A stretch of DNA of 64,000 bases from Alnus glutinosa (lineage: Eukaryota; Streptophyta; Magnoliopsida; Fagales; Betulaceae), in assembly GCF_958979055.1 (NCBI RefSeq), contig NC_084898.1, positions 13,689,001-13,753,000 of the forward strand, read 5' to 3'. Every line of letters starts with the position of its first letter. The first letter of the stretch is position 1. The translations under genes were made by a program, and so were the position numbers. Below are positions 22,901 through 32,607 of this stretch, piece after piece. The notes under the pieces were generated by a model, which was not told where the DNA came from, made no database searches, and was given only the letters and a program-made list of their open reading frames with translations.

Positions 22901-25900
22901 AATTTTAAATATAGTAAAAGATAATATAATATAATACAAAATTTTAAAAATATGACCATTAGAATAAGTCAAATATTCAAAAATATGACTGTTAGGAAAA
23001 TACAAATATTCAAAAAATATTAAATAGAGAAAAAATAAAGAAATCTGAAAAAATATTATTTAAATAGAATAGTGATAGTGAATAGTTAAGATAGTGAGGT
23101 TGCTGGGGATGCATTAAAAAAGTAGTTCACCATAATAGAGAAAAGTAAATTTTAGCTATTTTAGCTGTGGTTCAACCCTTTTCAAGACTTGAGAGGTTGG
23201 GCTTGGACCCAAAATTTTCTGAACATATAATTTCAACATTTTAACATTTTGAAACTCGAGGTCGAGTTTTCTCTAACTAAGGGAGAATGATGCAAGGGGC
23301 GAGACATGGATTTTACGTTAATTTAGTCTTATTAGTATTTAGTTTTATGTTGTATTTAGAGTTAAGGCTGTTTTTGGTAATTTTAATAAATGGGTGTTGT
23401 GCTAGATTAAGGTTTAGTCGTTTGTCTATTTAAGTGTGTTTTGTATTCCAATGGAGGCAGACTTTGATGGAATAAAAAAAATATGCGGAATTGATTCTCC
23501 TTTCTCTTTTTATCCCCCCTTAGCTTCTTCTTTCTTTCTCTCCCCTGAACTTCTTTCTTTCTCCCCCCTGAACTTCTTTCTTTCTCCCCCTTTTTAGCTT
23601 CTTTCTCCTCCCTTTTTCCTACTTTCACTGTCTGATTTTGTGATTACATCATTTAGCTCAGTAGTTGGACGTGCTTCAAGCCATATAAGTTCCATCCCCA
23701 TTTAAATGCATAGATACTAACATCTATTTCTCCCTTGTGGTATTCCATATGCACTGCCCTGCCTAGTGTTTGTTCTTTAGGATTGGCCAATGCTCCTTAC
23801 TTTTGTGGGGCAATTTAGGAGAAGTTTCCATTTTTTTCTTAGTTCCATATTCTTTTTCTATTTGGAGTTGCATCTCCATCCCCTGCTAAACATCGTTCAG
23901 GTGAGGTTGCTGGTTACCAATACTTCTTTGTGCTCTTCTTAATTGTCCACATGCTGTGTTAGATGTCTATTGTGTTTTTTCTTTAAGCAATATTTGCACC
24001 CCATGTGAACAAAAAGTCCAGCAGATCATCTGCTGCATCCTTACTCTAGCCTACTGGGTTGGACCCATGTAGCAGGGGCTTGTTGCTATAGGGACAAAGA
24101 CATGGAGAGCTCATTTAAAATTATTTGTTGGAACTCTTATAGGATTTTTTTTTCATCTCAAGTAGTTATCTTCTATTTTTCAATAATGGAGTATGGATTA
24201 AATTTTACAGATTACTTGACTGAAGTTATATTTGTTCTTATTTGAGTTATAGATCATATAATATCTTCTTTTTTCTTGTCTTATTGTGTAGCAACTGATA
24301 TATGAAAATTCGTAGGTTCCATGTGCTTCATGTCTGGGTCCATTGAAATGGAAAATGTTTATGTCCCTGAAAATGAAGCAGGTATGTGGCAATGGCTTTT
24401 CGGGAAGAGTGTGAGTAGTATAGTTTTTCGTAATGCTGGTCCAAGTGATGGGTTTGTTGGAATTGCCGCTCCTTCTCTTGCAAGAATTCTCCCGGTATGT
24501 GCTTTTTAGCCATACCACATTTTAAGTCAGCATGCTGATGATCCATACTTGTTATTGCATATTGCTAACTCTAGTGTTGTCATATGTTTCTGGTTCACAT
24601 TATTCTACAGATTGACTTGGCAATGTTCAGTGGAGAGATTTTATGTCAGGTACAGCCAATTATTTGTTTTACTTGCCCCTTTGCTCTGCTAAGTTTGCAG
24701 TCCTTTTCTGGTATTTTCCCATTCAGCAGTGAGCAACTTTACATAATCTCCGGTGGTCTTATGCTATAATCACCTTTTCCTTTTCTTTATTTCTGTCAGC
24801 TGGAATTTTATGTAACTTAGTTAACATTGATCTGCAGCCAGATGCATTCCTTTGCTCCATCAATGATGTGAAGGTCAGTACTACAGTTGATCAGAGGGCA
24901 CGTAACATCATCACTGGTGCAGAGGTGAGTTCTTCTTCATTGTTTTAATTGGCCTCTTGCAATCCTTCCAGCAGTTGAGTTGTTTCTTTTCCTTTCTTTT
25001 CTTTTCTTCTTTCTTTCTGTGTTTCTTTTTTGTTGTTTTGAGTATCCTATCTCTTTGTATTATTTCTCTGGTCTCCCAACTGTGCTGTGTTTACCTATTT
25101 GGAAGACATTTAAATGTTTCTTTCGATGGTAAATAATATGTTGAGGTTATTGTAGGGATTTCTGAGGCAGAAGCTATCAGGCCAAGGACTTGCATTCATA
25201 GTTGCGGGTGGATCTGGTATGAACTTTCTGAATCATTTAATACAGACTTAAGAAAATTTCTTTGAAAGCCTTTCTAGAGTTTGCTCTGCCATGAGTTCTG
25301 CATAGAAAACAATTGGAACAGGATACAGGCAGGCCTTTAATCCTGCTCTGAGTTCAAGGCATGTCTGGGTGGATTGAGCACCAGGCTGTGCTTTTACCCC
25401 CAACCCTCCAACAGATTAGTCGCGTCCTTTGTATTTCTATATGAACCCAAATGTACTTCCCTGTGCCTCATGTTTTTGGCTTAGTTAGAGCTTGTTTCTA
25501 TTTTTCCCGGTATTTTTCTTTCACTACTCCCGTCGCCCCTTTTTGTGCCTTATTATTTCTTGATTGATTACTCTACTTCCTGGACAAGCATGTATTTTGT
25601 TCAGATTACAAAATTAAAGCTCCAATATTCATCCTCTAGACTAATCCCCCCATGGTTTTCTCTGTTGGCTAGTTGTACAGAAAAATCTTGAAGTGGGTGA
25701 GGTATTAGCTGTTGATGTATCTTGCATTGTTGCCCTGACAACCACAGTCAATGTTCAAATCAAGTACAATGGTCCTATGAGAAGAGCTGTTTTTGGGGTG
25801 AGTTTCTGCTATCCATCTTGTTACTTTTTGTTTCCTTTTTTTCTTTTCTTTTCTTTTTATTTGTTCATTCTGATTTTAGCACCTTATGTATATATGTGGC

Positions 25901-26577
25901 TACTTCTAATGATGAAGATTCAGCTGGTTCTTGGGGACTTTAATGATAAGGTTGACCAAGCCCTTCAATAGTTGTTGCACTATCCCGGAAAAGATTAATT
26001 CTGTGCGATTTTATACATGATGAAAAATGGGTTCACCCAATGGAATAGGATCGGCTCCATTTCATTGTGAGGATTTAAATCCTGATCATGAAATGGATAC
26101 CGGAGTGGATCCTTGTCCTAAGCGAATATGGTACCTCAAGTGTACCATCTTTACGCATCCACTGATACCTATAGCTGTCATACTAATGCATCAACTGTGT
26201 TCCACTTTCCATGAACGTCGTTTTTTTTTTTTAAGTGTGTTTGTCATCTTGCAGGGTGAGAATCTAGTAACAGCTGTTCTAACAGGACCAGGCATCGTCT
26301 TCATCCAGAGTTTACCCTTTCACCGACTCTCTCAGCGCATTGCCAGGTATTGTCATCTTCCAGCAAAGATTCAACTTCATCAGTTAATTACCCGAGTATT
26401 AAGATTTTCACCACCCATTTCCTTTGATTCTGTTCTGAACCAAATTGTTTTCTGGTTTACAGAGCTGTTACATCCCCGAACATGAGGGAAAATCCAAAGT
26501 TCTTCATTCAGATTGCCATTTTCTTTTTCCTGGCATATGTGGTGATTGTATCTTCATTAATCTTGACCGACGTTTGA
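7988..26577 (+). CDS. AIM24-family (mitochondrial biogenesis AIM24 / TRAP-like fold) protein
   Basis: Ten coding exons join in phase: 7988-8035, 13815-13874, 13978-14017, 24316-24494, 24611-24649, 24838-24924, 25156-25216, 25673-25797, 26255-26346, 26463-26577. They give 281 residues ending in TGA. All introns start GT and end AG. The start is the ATG of MAAPFFSTPFQPYVYQ. Family blocks include PFQILGGEAQVVQIMLKP, FMSGSIEMENVYVP, AGMWQWLFGKS, a conserved GEILCQPDAFLCS stretch, and TGPGIVFIQSLPF. The last about 25 residues (FFIQIAIFFFLAYVVIVS) form one membrane segment, suggesting a tail anchor. Yeast Aim24 supports mitochondrial inner-membrane organisation; plant members (e.g. At4g17420) are uncharacterised, so the role here is inferred. 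Introns 1 (5.8 kb) and 3 (10.3 kb) are loaded with transposons; no exon is damaged. Confidence 0.93.
10251..10840. mobile_element. PIF/Harbinger-like MITE with internal hairpin
   Basis: Ends are GAGCACTCCCAATGG and, reversed, GAGCACTCTCAATGG. The flanking bases are TAA on both sides (10248-10250 and 10841-10843), the 3-bp target duplication of PIF/Harbinger elements. Inside, the region from about 10405 to 10480 is the inverted copy of about 10500-10560 (both carry GATAAGTGAATAGTATAAC-like and GGTGGAGATAAAG words), so the middle folds into a long hairpin. There is no coding capacity. Confidence 0.8.
11906..12469 (+). mobile_element. 5'-truncated LINE with ORF1-like tail and 3' UTR
   Basis: An open frame of 106 codons (11911-12231, start by context not ATG) is acidic then basic (DWAVDWELESDEGLDLSLA, then RPKSKGRREV), like the C-terminus of an LINE ORF1, though no motif proves it. 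It is followed by a GT-rich 3' UTR with GTATACTCCCGGTGTACTTA and a poly-A tail at 12460-12469. The same 3' signature recurs at 12600-12650, 17420-17490 and about 36780, so this is one LINE family. ORF2 is absent. The 5' limit is approximate. Confidence 0.6.
12481..12681 (+). mobile_element. Short 3' LINE fragment inserted behind the previous LINE, with target duplication
   Basis: About 200 bp containing GTATACTTCCTATGTATTAG and ending in a poly-A run. It is bounded by TTAATATGCAC at 12470-12480 and again at 12682-12692, an 11-bp target duplication that directly abuts the poly-A tail of the LINE at 11906-12469. A second LINE copy therefore landed at the tail of the first. No coding sequence remains. 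Confidence 0.75.
13092..13540. repeat. Foldback element with GGGGGTGGC core (Mutator-like MITE type)
   Basis: The two arms are diverged inverted copies: the left arm has TTTTATCAAATTGCTCCATT and TCTGTATAGATG, and the right arm has the complementary GATTTGATAAAGG, AATCTATACGGAATTG and GATTTAGTAATTTTCC. The centre (13274-13350) is GC-rich with GGGGGTGGC and GCCACCCCC palindromes. A 9-bp target duplication was sought but not found, because the left end is decayed. Confidence 0.6.
14155..15134 (+). repeat. 5' LTR (980 bp), internally deleted
   Basis: Aligns by eye with 20692-21897: for example GTTGGTTGTAAGTCTAGGTT and TATGTCAATACA occur in both. It carries a CAA-rich run (14810-14865). Relative to the 3' LTR it lacks roughly 170 bp around the TATA box and the segment before the end of the LTR. 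The terminal CA is decayed to TA. Roughly one base in ten differs from the 3' copy, so the insertion is old. Confidence 0.85.
15137..15148 (+). other. Primer binding site, initiator tRNA-Met type
   Basis: TGGCATCAGAGC lies two bases after the 5' LTR. It differs by one base from TGGTATCAGAGC, the sequence complementary to the 3' end of plant initiator tRNA-Met that primes most plant copia elements. Confidence 0.85.
15205..16845 (+). pseudogene. Retroelement gag pseudogene with two zinc knuckles
   Basis: The frame opens with MDKPLSLSIFPYFDGSNY, typical of copia gag N-termini, and then meets stops and frameshifts. A well-preserved part (15783-16367) has a basic patch before IKCHECSG, the first half of a CCHC knuckle, then a long coiled coil. 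A second knuckle, CHHCSKVGHIRPKC, lies at about 16615-16655, and the frame closes near GGGSPT at 16845. The first knuckle lacks its His-Cys half, consistent with an internal deletion. A 27-bp word (TTCTAAACTTCAATTG...) is duplicated at about 15526 and 15571. Gag would package element RNA; this copy cannot be translated intact. Confidence 0.8.
17230..17500 (+). mobile_element. 3' fragment of a LINE reverse-transcriptase ORF inside the LTR element
   Basis: An open frame encodes IFWCVREERNLKCFKDLKSS followed by MENILASFFHTLYLWTVV, matching the end of plant L1-type ORF2 proteins (zf-RVT region: Trp...ERN...F.D). It is followed by the GTATACTTCCAGTGTATTTA 3' signature seen at 12400 and 12600. The tail is short. 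Target duplication could not be set. Confidence 0.65.
19141..20054 (+). pseudogene. Putative plant transposon protein domain ORF in the 3' part of the LTR element (broken)
   Basis: The start is MADSSQRKHSRNNSRFGSLA. Conserved pieces follow in shifting frames: EKIFYVRFQDHTILAKQGV, VQEFCSNIHDIQEDSFSVYV, FRVTPSFISLVLGVPLERNP, then ARFLYALIDDSPIDL and SLPFGGLVTCLAIHKC. I recognise this as the putative plant transposon protein domain common in retroelement polyproteins of woody dicots. Frame breaks lie near 19268 and 19670-19685 and a stop near 19546. Gln-rich, coil-like remains continue to about 20300. Its biochemical role is not known to me. Confidence 0.7.
20692..21897 (+). repeat. 3' LTR (1206 bp) with TATA box
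   Basis: Starts TGTTAG after a purine tract and ends TTTCA immediately before the GATAC target duplication. It keeps a TATATAA box (21354-21360) within TCTATATAAGCCCC and the pre-end word CTATTCACCCCCCTC typical of copia LTRs; both are missing from the 5' LTR. Confidence 0.88.
22380..23113. mobile_element. PIF/Harbinger-like MITE with 22-bp hairpin
   Basis: Left end GAGCATTCCTAGCAGTCTCAC; right end reversed GCATCCCCAGCAACCTCAC. Flanking TTA occurs at 22377-22379 and 23114-23116. Near the left end (22490-22541) GGTGAGTGAACAGTACTCAC is followed after a few bases by its near-complement GTGAGTACTGTTCACTTACC, a strong foldback. The rest is AT-rich without genes. Confidence 0.7.
23120..23640 (+). 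mobile_element. 3' end of a Ty3/gypsy-like element: pol tail, purine tract and partial LTR
   Basis: CTCGAGGTCGAGTTTTCTC followed by a purine tract (AAGGGAGAA, 23279-23287) and a TGATGCAAGGGGCGAGAC LTR start at 23288 is the usual 3' junction of plant gypsy elements. The bases before it give a degraded reading like a gypsy polyprotein end. The LTR fragment runs to about 23640 and contains three copies of a 23-bp pyrimidine word (CTTCTTTCTTTCTC...CCTGAA, 23527-23590). No 5' part of the element is present. Confidence 0.6.
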
Positions 26578-27919
26578 ACTTTAGTTCTTGTCTTTTTTTC
26601 CCCCAATTTCTTCTAACACAACCCACATTATATTCTCGGTTCTTTAGTTATTGGCCCTCTGTGGTTGAAATCAAAAGAAAAAAAAGGGCACAGAGTTATC
26701 TATGGGAATATATTTAACTTGGTACTCAACACTATTACTTGTACATGCAGTTTTTTTGTTTTTTGTTTTAATGATAGAACAGTTCGTTAATGGACCCCCA
26801 TTTCTACGAAGTGTTTCTGCAAAAAGGCTATTAAAATTTCTAAGTGTGGAATCTATGATACTCATGATTTGAGAAATTGGGAGATATGTGCCTTGTTTCT
26901 TTCAGGTTTTATCAAATTATTGTGCTAATTATGGAGGAGTTGATGAATAATTAATTTGCAGCTTGTTCATAAACTTTTTGTACATGCTATATTTTAGATT
27001 GAACTGTTGTACAGACTGCAAATTTTTCGAGTGAATGGTTAGCCATCCCTTCCCCCCCACCCCCCGCACAAAAAAAAAAGAAAAAAAAAAAAAAAAAGGG
27101 AAAAATGCTCATCCTCTTAAAAAATTTTCTTCAAAAGTTGGTTCTCAAGTGATTTGTCATCATCTTATTTTTCAAAATAATATATCATTTGTGAATTAAT
27201 TTTTTCCTAAAAAATTTGGGATATATAGCATTTCTCGAAAACAAAATATATTTTTTTATGCGTTGGTAAACAATGCTCAAAGCCTTCTGCTTATACATCT
27301 CATTTTTCATCTAATGGAGTAGCTTATTTGAGACAGAGTCGTAGTTCTTAACACGTATTCCTTGCATGTGAAAAACACTTTTTTTTTTAAAAATAGTATG
27401 TATTTTTTACATATTTTTTTAATAGCTTAAAGGACATGTGTCGTTTTTATAAGCCATACAAACCAATTTGTAAAAAAATTTTGCTTTTCAAATTGGGTTA
27501 AATGAAATCCATCCTCCGAAGCTGAGAAGCTCTCAAGCGCCCCGTCGCCTCTTACGTCCCCTTGGACTTCCGTAAGCCTTAATTTAGTTAAGAATTGAGA
27601 TCTTTTACAATTATTGTCTCGAATATTAAAGAATTTTTGTAAATTTGAGAGGCATTTGATGAGGTTTACTTGTCCAAAAAGTTTTAAGACTGCTCAAGTA
27701 TGTCACAATTGCCTACCCAGGCTACCTGACTAGAGACAGAGCAAGGGGAGGGCCGGTATGGGTCACGACTCTCCCCCTCTTGAATTTTTTTCTTCTTTAC
27801 CTATAACCATACGGATACCCAAATATATTAGAAAAATCCACATGAACTATTTGTTTTAAATTGACGTGGTGGGAACTTAGCTACTAATAGGACAATCTCT
27901 TCATCGTTATAACTTATAA
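26578..27919. other. Gap downstream of the AIM24-like gene
   Basis: 26578-27000 probably holds the 3' UTR and polyadenylation signals of the AIM24-like gene. 27050-27110 has poly-C and poly-A runs. The rest is AT-rich with no frame or repeat end that I can support. Confidence 0.45.
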
Positions 27920-28943
27920 GGCCATCTCCAGTAGATGCTTTAAATCTTAATTTGACTATTTTGAGCATTTTTTCCCCTCCAACAGATTAGTCACTATGAC
28001 TTTTTCTCTTCAACATTGAACAGTGAATAGCCAACATTGGCTATTCACTGTTCATCTGTTTATGATTTTTTTATTAATATTTTCTTTCTCTCCCTCTCCC
28101 TCTCTGTCACTCCACCTCCACCTGCATCCCTCTCCTTCTTTGTTCACCCGCTTCCCTCTCCCTCACTTCTCATCTTTGTTGGTCTCCCCCTGAGTCCCCC
28201 ACTTCGACGCCATCATAGGCCTCCAGAGACCTCCGTTTTGGCCTTGACGAGAATCCAAAGCAATCAATCGGTGCTCTCCCTCTCTGTCACTCCACAGCGT
28301 CGCCCCTCCGTCCTCGACCAAGCGCCACACCAAGATCTCCGTTATTGCCCATACTAAAATCAACTGAAACGCATATTCTAGAACAACCAAAATCAACTGA
28401 AAACAACCAAAATCATCACCGCAACCTACTAATGTATTCTCTCCCTCATCACACGTTTCTCTGGCCACCATAATCCCGCCCCCAGCTTCGCCGGCGTCCA
28501 CCTAGTTCCATCCACCGGCGATCGGACCTCCGATCATCCTTTGGGTCTCATGGGTCGCTCGGGTATTCTCCCGATTTCTCACTCTCACTCTCTCTCTCGA
28601 TCTCTATCTCCGTCTCCATCTTCTGTAGATCACACGGTGAGGATGGTGTTTTGGTCTGAGCCTTCCAGAAGAGGCTCCGCCTCCTAGGCGATGATGGCGT
28701 CTATCTCTCGACGGGTTGGGGTTAGGGTTGGCCGGTTGGGGTTGGGGAGATCGGAGAGTGAGGTGGAGATGGAGACCGGAGAGTGAGAGAGAAATAAAAA
28801 GAAAATAATTAAAAAACAATATTTTAAGGAAATGAAGAGTAGAATGAAGAGTATTGTTTGAGTGTTTTTAACTGTTGGAGTAGCTAAAGTAAATATTTGT
28901 AATTTTTGAGTAGCTACTTTAACTTTAACTGCTGAAGATGGCC
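27920..28943. mobile_element. PIF/Harbinger-like MITE, 1.0 kb, with hairpin and captured-looking GC-rich core
   Basis: Left end GGCCATCTCCAGTAGATGC, right end reversed GGCCATCTTCAGCAGTTAA, with TAA on both sides (27917-27919 and 28944-28946). A perfect hairpin sits at 28018-28054: GAACAGTGAATAGCCAA and its complement around a 2-3 base loop. The core (28080-28760) is rich in CT and has a GC content unlike the ends. The word CCCTCTCTGTCACTCCAC occurs twice (about 28098 and 28277). Open frames in the core are low-complexity. Confidence 0.75.
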
Positions 28944-29128
28944 TAAGAGATTTGAATTAACACATCCTGACATCAATAATGTTATAATAATTGAGGTTAG
29001 CTTGATAAAGAGGAAATTTAAAATCTAGAAAACCATGGTTAGTAAATCATCATTTGGATTTGACTAACTTTAATCAAATATAAGACTATGTATTCGAGTT
29101 TCAGTTTTAGGTCTATAAAAAAAATAGG

Positions 29129-29758
29129 GGTAATTATTTTTTTCTCTTATCAACTACAAGCCATTGTCAATATACCACCACAAATTGATATATCGACCAA
29201 AAGAGAGTATGAAACTACCATTTTCATACCGTTACCTCTCTTCTATTAGGAAATCTCGTTAAATCGGATGGAATATGCGATTTTTATACATTAAATTTTG
29301 TTTAAAGACAAATACTCTTAATCAGTAATTTAATAAAAAAACATATTAAACATAATGTATATTTTTTAAAAAACAAAAAAAACAAAACCAAAAAAAAAAA
29401 AAACAAAAAAAAAAAAACAAAAAGAAGAAAGAAAGAGAAAGGGGGTGGCTGCTCAGCCACCAATTAGGCCGGGGGTGGGCCACCTCTAGGAGTGGCTCGC
29501 GGCCAGCCCCCTCCCCCTAGTGGCAACCACCACCTTTATATTTTATTATTATTATTATTATTTGTTTAATTTTGAGGATATTTTATGTAAATTTTGATTT
29601 TAAGTTAGGGTATTTGAGTCTTTTTACGAATTTAATTGACGGAATGAGGGTTTTGGTATGTAAATGATAGTTCAATGCTCTCTTTTGGCCGAGACGTCAG
29701 TTTGTGGTGGCATATTGATAATGGCCAGTAGTTGATGAGAGAAAAAAAGGTAATTACC
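29129..29758. mobile_element. Foldback element (Mutator-like MITE) with GGGGGTGGC core
   Basis: Arms of about 65-70 bp pair closely: GGTAATTA, then CTCTTATCAACTACAAGCC and AATATACCACCACAAA on the left; GTTTGTGGTGGCATATTG, GTAGTTGATGAGAG and TAATTACC on the right. The interior has a second pair of weaker arms and a GC-rich core (29440-29522) full of GGTGGC/GCCACC words. Flanks are A-rich, so the 9-bp target duplication expected of this class cannot be judged. Confidence 0.65.
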
Positions 29759-31736
29759 AAAAAACAAATATGTGAAAAAGAAGAAGAAGAAGAAGAAACA
29801 ATTATTAAGAATGTTGAGTTTCATTTTGATAGGTGATTGAGTTGAAAATTGTAATATATTAAATTATTTTTTTATTTTTATTTTACAATAAATACTGTTT
29901 TTATATTAATTTAATCTTCAATCTTAATATATTTCTCATTCATATTTTGACTCTATATTTTAAAACACCCCTATTTTATTTTATTTTTTTTAAAAAAATA
30001 TCATAAAAAATTTCAAAGATTCAAGCCTGGGTATTTTTGCAAATTTCGTTAAATTATGACCAACACCTAAATCTTTGCAATTTTTTTTCCCTAAAAAAAT
30101 TAGGGTATTTTGAAAATTTTGACATGATTTAACAAAAAAATTTAATGGATATATATATAAACATATACGGCTCAAGCTTTTATACGATCTTGTTTACAAA
30201 ATGTTATTCGAGTCGAGCCAAATTTTATATGAGTGTATCGTTTAATAATTGAACATATTTTCGTGTTTATGAGCAATTCATTTAATACTCGAGTTGCACA
30301 TGAGCTGAGCTTTACAGAGTTGATTCCGAGGGAGCTCACAGGTATCTTTGTTTGTTTACACCTCTATTAATAAAGGTATGAAGGAGTGAATGAAAGAGAC
30401 AAATATTATGGTTTGAGAGCGTATGTCTTTGCCTTTAGCCAACCATATATAGATGTGGTCTTGGTTTGATTGGATGCATTGGTAAGGCAAGTATTTTCAA
30501 TTAGTGATTTATGTAGTTCATTAGGCCTTTGATCACATTGGTTGTTTCCTTTAGCCTTCACCATCTTTATGAGTGTCTTTGCCTTTGGTGGAGTACTCTT
30601 ATTTTAGGTGATTCTTTTTGGTGGGTGTTCATTTCTTTCTTTAGGAGAGTGATTTGTGGTTTCATAATCACGGGGATTTGTAGCCTCTTTGGCGACGTGT
30701 GCCTCAAGTCAATTGCTTGTTGGGCTTGCATGCTCCTCGATGACCCTAAAAGTTTGCTTGGGTTGTATTGTATAGATATTGGGTCAGCTGCTTATTAGGC
30801 CAATGGAGAATGTAAGCCTCTATTCCAGTAGTCCCTCATTCCTTTGAGTTACTTGTATATGACAATGAAAATTAAGTTGAAGATAAGATCGTGGGCTTCC
30901 ATTCTATAGAGAAATGCACAAGGGTTCAAAGATGAGATCTACCCAACCTAACTAACCTGGACAAGGTTTGAAAGAAAAGTAATGCAATGAGTTATGCTAT
31001 ATGCACAACAATCTAACAAGAATGCTTGTGAAACAATAGGACACCACATTTCAAAAGGAAATTAACATTACTAACTGTCATTGCACATGCCAATAACAAC
31101 AACACTCAACAAAGTCCAAAGAAGCACACACAAGAAAAATATCACATGCCCAAATCAAGAACAATACACACAATCTACTTATCACATAATTGGAGAATAG
31201 ACAAAATTATGAATCAAGGGATTAATGTGATATGAGAAATATGGTATAATAGCATAACACGTGAAAAACAACTACAAACCATCCAAACAAGTCACATACT
31301 CAAAATCCCCAAATTTGAATTTTTAAAGAACCTAAAAATCTTCAAACTATCAGTCACATGGATAAAGTATGGGAGAACAAAACTCGACCCAAATTTTCTA
31401 AAAACAAAACTTGATACATTTTTTTGATTCCTATCTATTACTAGCGATATAGATAGATAGAAATGCTCGGGTCAAGGCCTTGGGTTGGTCCAACCAAGAA
31501 AGGTATGGGAATGAAACGTGGCCTAAAAGGGTCTTGATCATTAGAATAGACCCGTACTAAATAAAGAATGACTATTTCATAGGAATAATCATTCATTTCG
31601 GAGGTCTATTTCGCGAATCAAACGAGGCCTAAAGAAATACCAAGAGAACGAAAAGTTGTACCATAAATCCAATAAAACAAAAGTAGCTTCCTTATCATTA
31701 TTTTAATATATATATATATATATATAAAAGAAGAAG
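29759..31736. other. AT-rich gap with decayed repeats
   Basis: 30170-30360 has repeated TCGAGCC/GAGCT words reminiscent of old plant LTR or MITE debris. 30480-30830 has a 89-codon open frame (30529-30798), Trp/Cys/Leu-rich, with no family that I know. 31480-31655 ends in GAATCAAACGAGGCCTAA, like the right end of the Harbinger-like MITE at 60448-61191, so it is a fragment of that family. No gene is supported. Confidence 0.45.
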
Positions 31737-32396
31737 GAAAAAATGCACTTTACCCCCCAATGTTTCTCCAAATTTTCAATCTTGCATTCAAAGTGAAAAA
31801 ATTTGCAATGGACTTCAACAAAGTTTCCTAATTTTGCAATGTAGCCTATCTGTTAGAGTATTCCATCTTCCCTGACGAAAATTAGTGCACATGTGATTTT
31901 TACTGTCTTCTTCACCAAATTGTCCTCATGTCTAGAGTGTCATGAGTTACAAGAATGGAATTTCCTCTCTTCCAAATCCGTGACAAGTTCAAAAGCATCC
32001 CAAAATCTCCCTTCTTTGCATAGGCTTGATATCAATGTGTTGTAAGTAACTGCATCAGTGGCTTTCGCTTTTGAAATCCATGTGAAAAGCTTAAGATCCT
32101 TTTCTAGCATATTACATGTAAACACATCTGGCTTAAATGAATTCTCAATCATTTTGTTGTGGATTTTGGTGAAGAAGAAATCAAAAATATGGTGAAGATG
32201 GCAATTTGGTGAAGCAGACAACAAAAATACATGTATTGTGCACGTGCGGCAATTTCTGTCAGGAAAGACGGAATTCTCTAACGGATAAGGTACATTGCAA
32301 AATTAAAAAACTCTGTTGGAGTTCATTGAAAATTTTTCACTTTAGAGGCAAGATTGAATGGGGTGAAACATTGGGGGGTTAAAGTGTATTTTTTCC
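31737..32396. mobile_element. Mutator-like foldback transposon carrying a PPR gene fragment (Pack-MULE-like)
   Basis: Terminal inverted repeats of about 150 bp: the left arm starts GGAAAAAATGCACTTTACCC and includes CCCAATGTTTC and GTTAGAGTATTCC; the right arm carries the complements (GAATTCTCTAACGG, GAAACATTGGGG, TTTTTTCC). Long arms with an internal gene piece are the hallmark of Mutator-like elements. The 9-bp flanks are A-rich (AAAGAAGAA and AACAAAAAA) and do not prove a duplication. The internal 300 bp encode a pentatricopeptide fragment on the minus strand. Confidence 0.7.
31940..32224 (-). pseudogene. Captured pentatricopeptide-repeat (PPR) gene fragment
   Basis: A 94-residue open frame contains FKPDVFTCNMLEKDLK and then DAVTYNTLISSLCKEGRFWD followed by AFELVTDLEERK, which match the plant PPR consensus (VTYNTLI..LCK.G...A..L...M...). 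Only about one and a half repeats survive, without organelle targeting sequence, and the fragment sits between the inverted arms of a transposon. It is therefore a copied piece, not a gene. A PPR protein would bind organellar RNA; no such function is expected here. Confidence 0.75.
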
Positions 32397-32607
32397 AACA
32401 AAAAAAACTTTAGTTTTCCCTTACCATTCATCTGGCATTTATGTGAAATAATATTTAAATGATTTTTCTTTCTTCTGTCTTTTTTCTAGAATTTAATTTA
32501 AAGAATATTTAAATGGGATAAGCAAAAAAAATAAGAAAAACTATTGTAAAATGCATTACAATATAGAAACAAAAAATAGTTTAATGTTTTAAATTAGAAA
32601 AAGGTTA

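Larger units (their letters stand above)
14018..24315 (+). other. Intron 3 of the AIM24-like gene
   Basis: A 10.3-kb intron beginning GTAAGT and ending with GTAG before 24316. It contains a complete LTR retroelement (14155-21897), a Harbinger-like MITE (22380-23113) and the 3' end of a Ty3/gypsy-like element (about 23120-23640). The 23641-24315 stretch has no gene or repeat limit that I can support. Confidence 0.85.

Noticed and set aside
26027..26485. 152-codon frame as a single exon
   Set aside because: Only its part 26255-26346 is real coding sequence (exon 9, same frame by chance of intron sequence); the rest is intronic and breaks family similarity.
28037..28501. Frames over 100 codons on both strands in the MITE core
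   Set aside because: Low-complexity Ser/Leu/Pro sequence from CT-rich DNA with no family.
30529..30798. 89-codon open frame as a small gene
   Set aside because: No recognised motif, no supporting promoter, and it sits in repeat debris.
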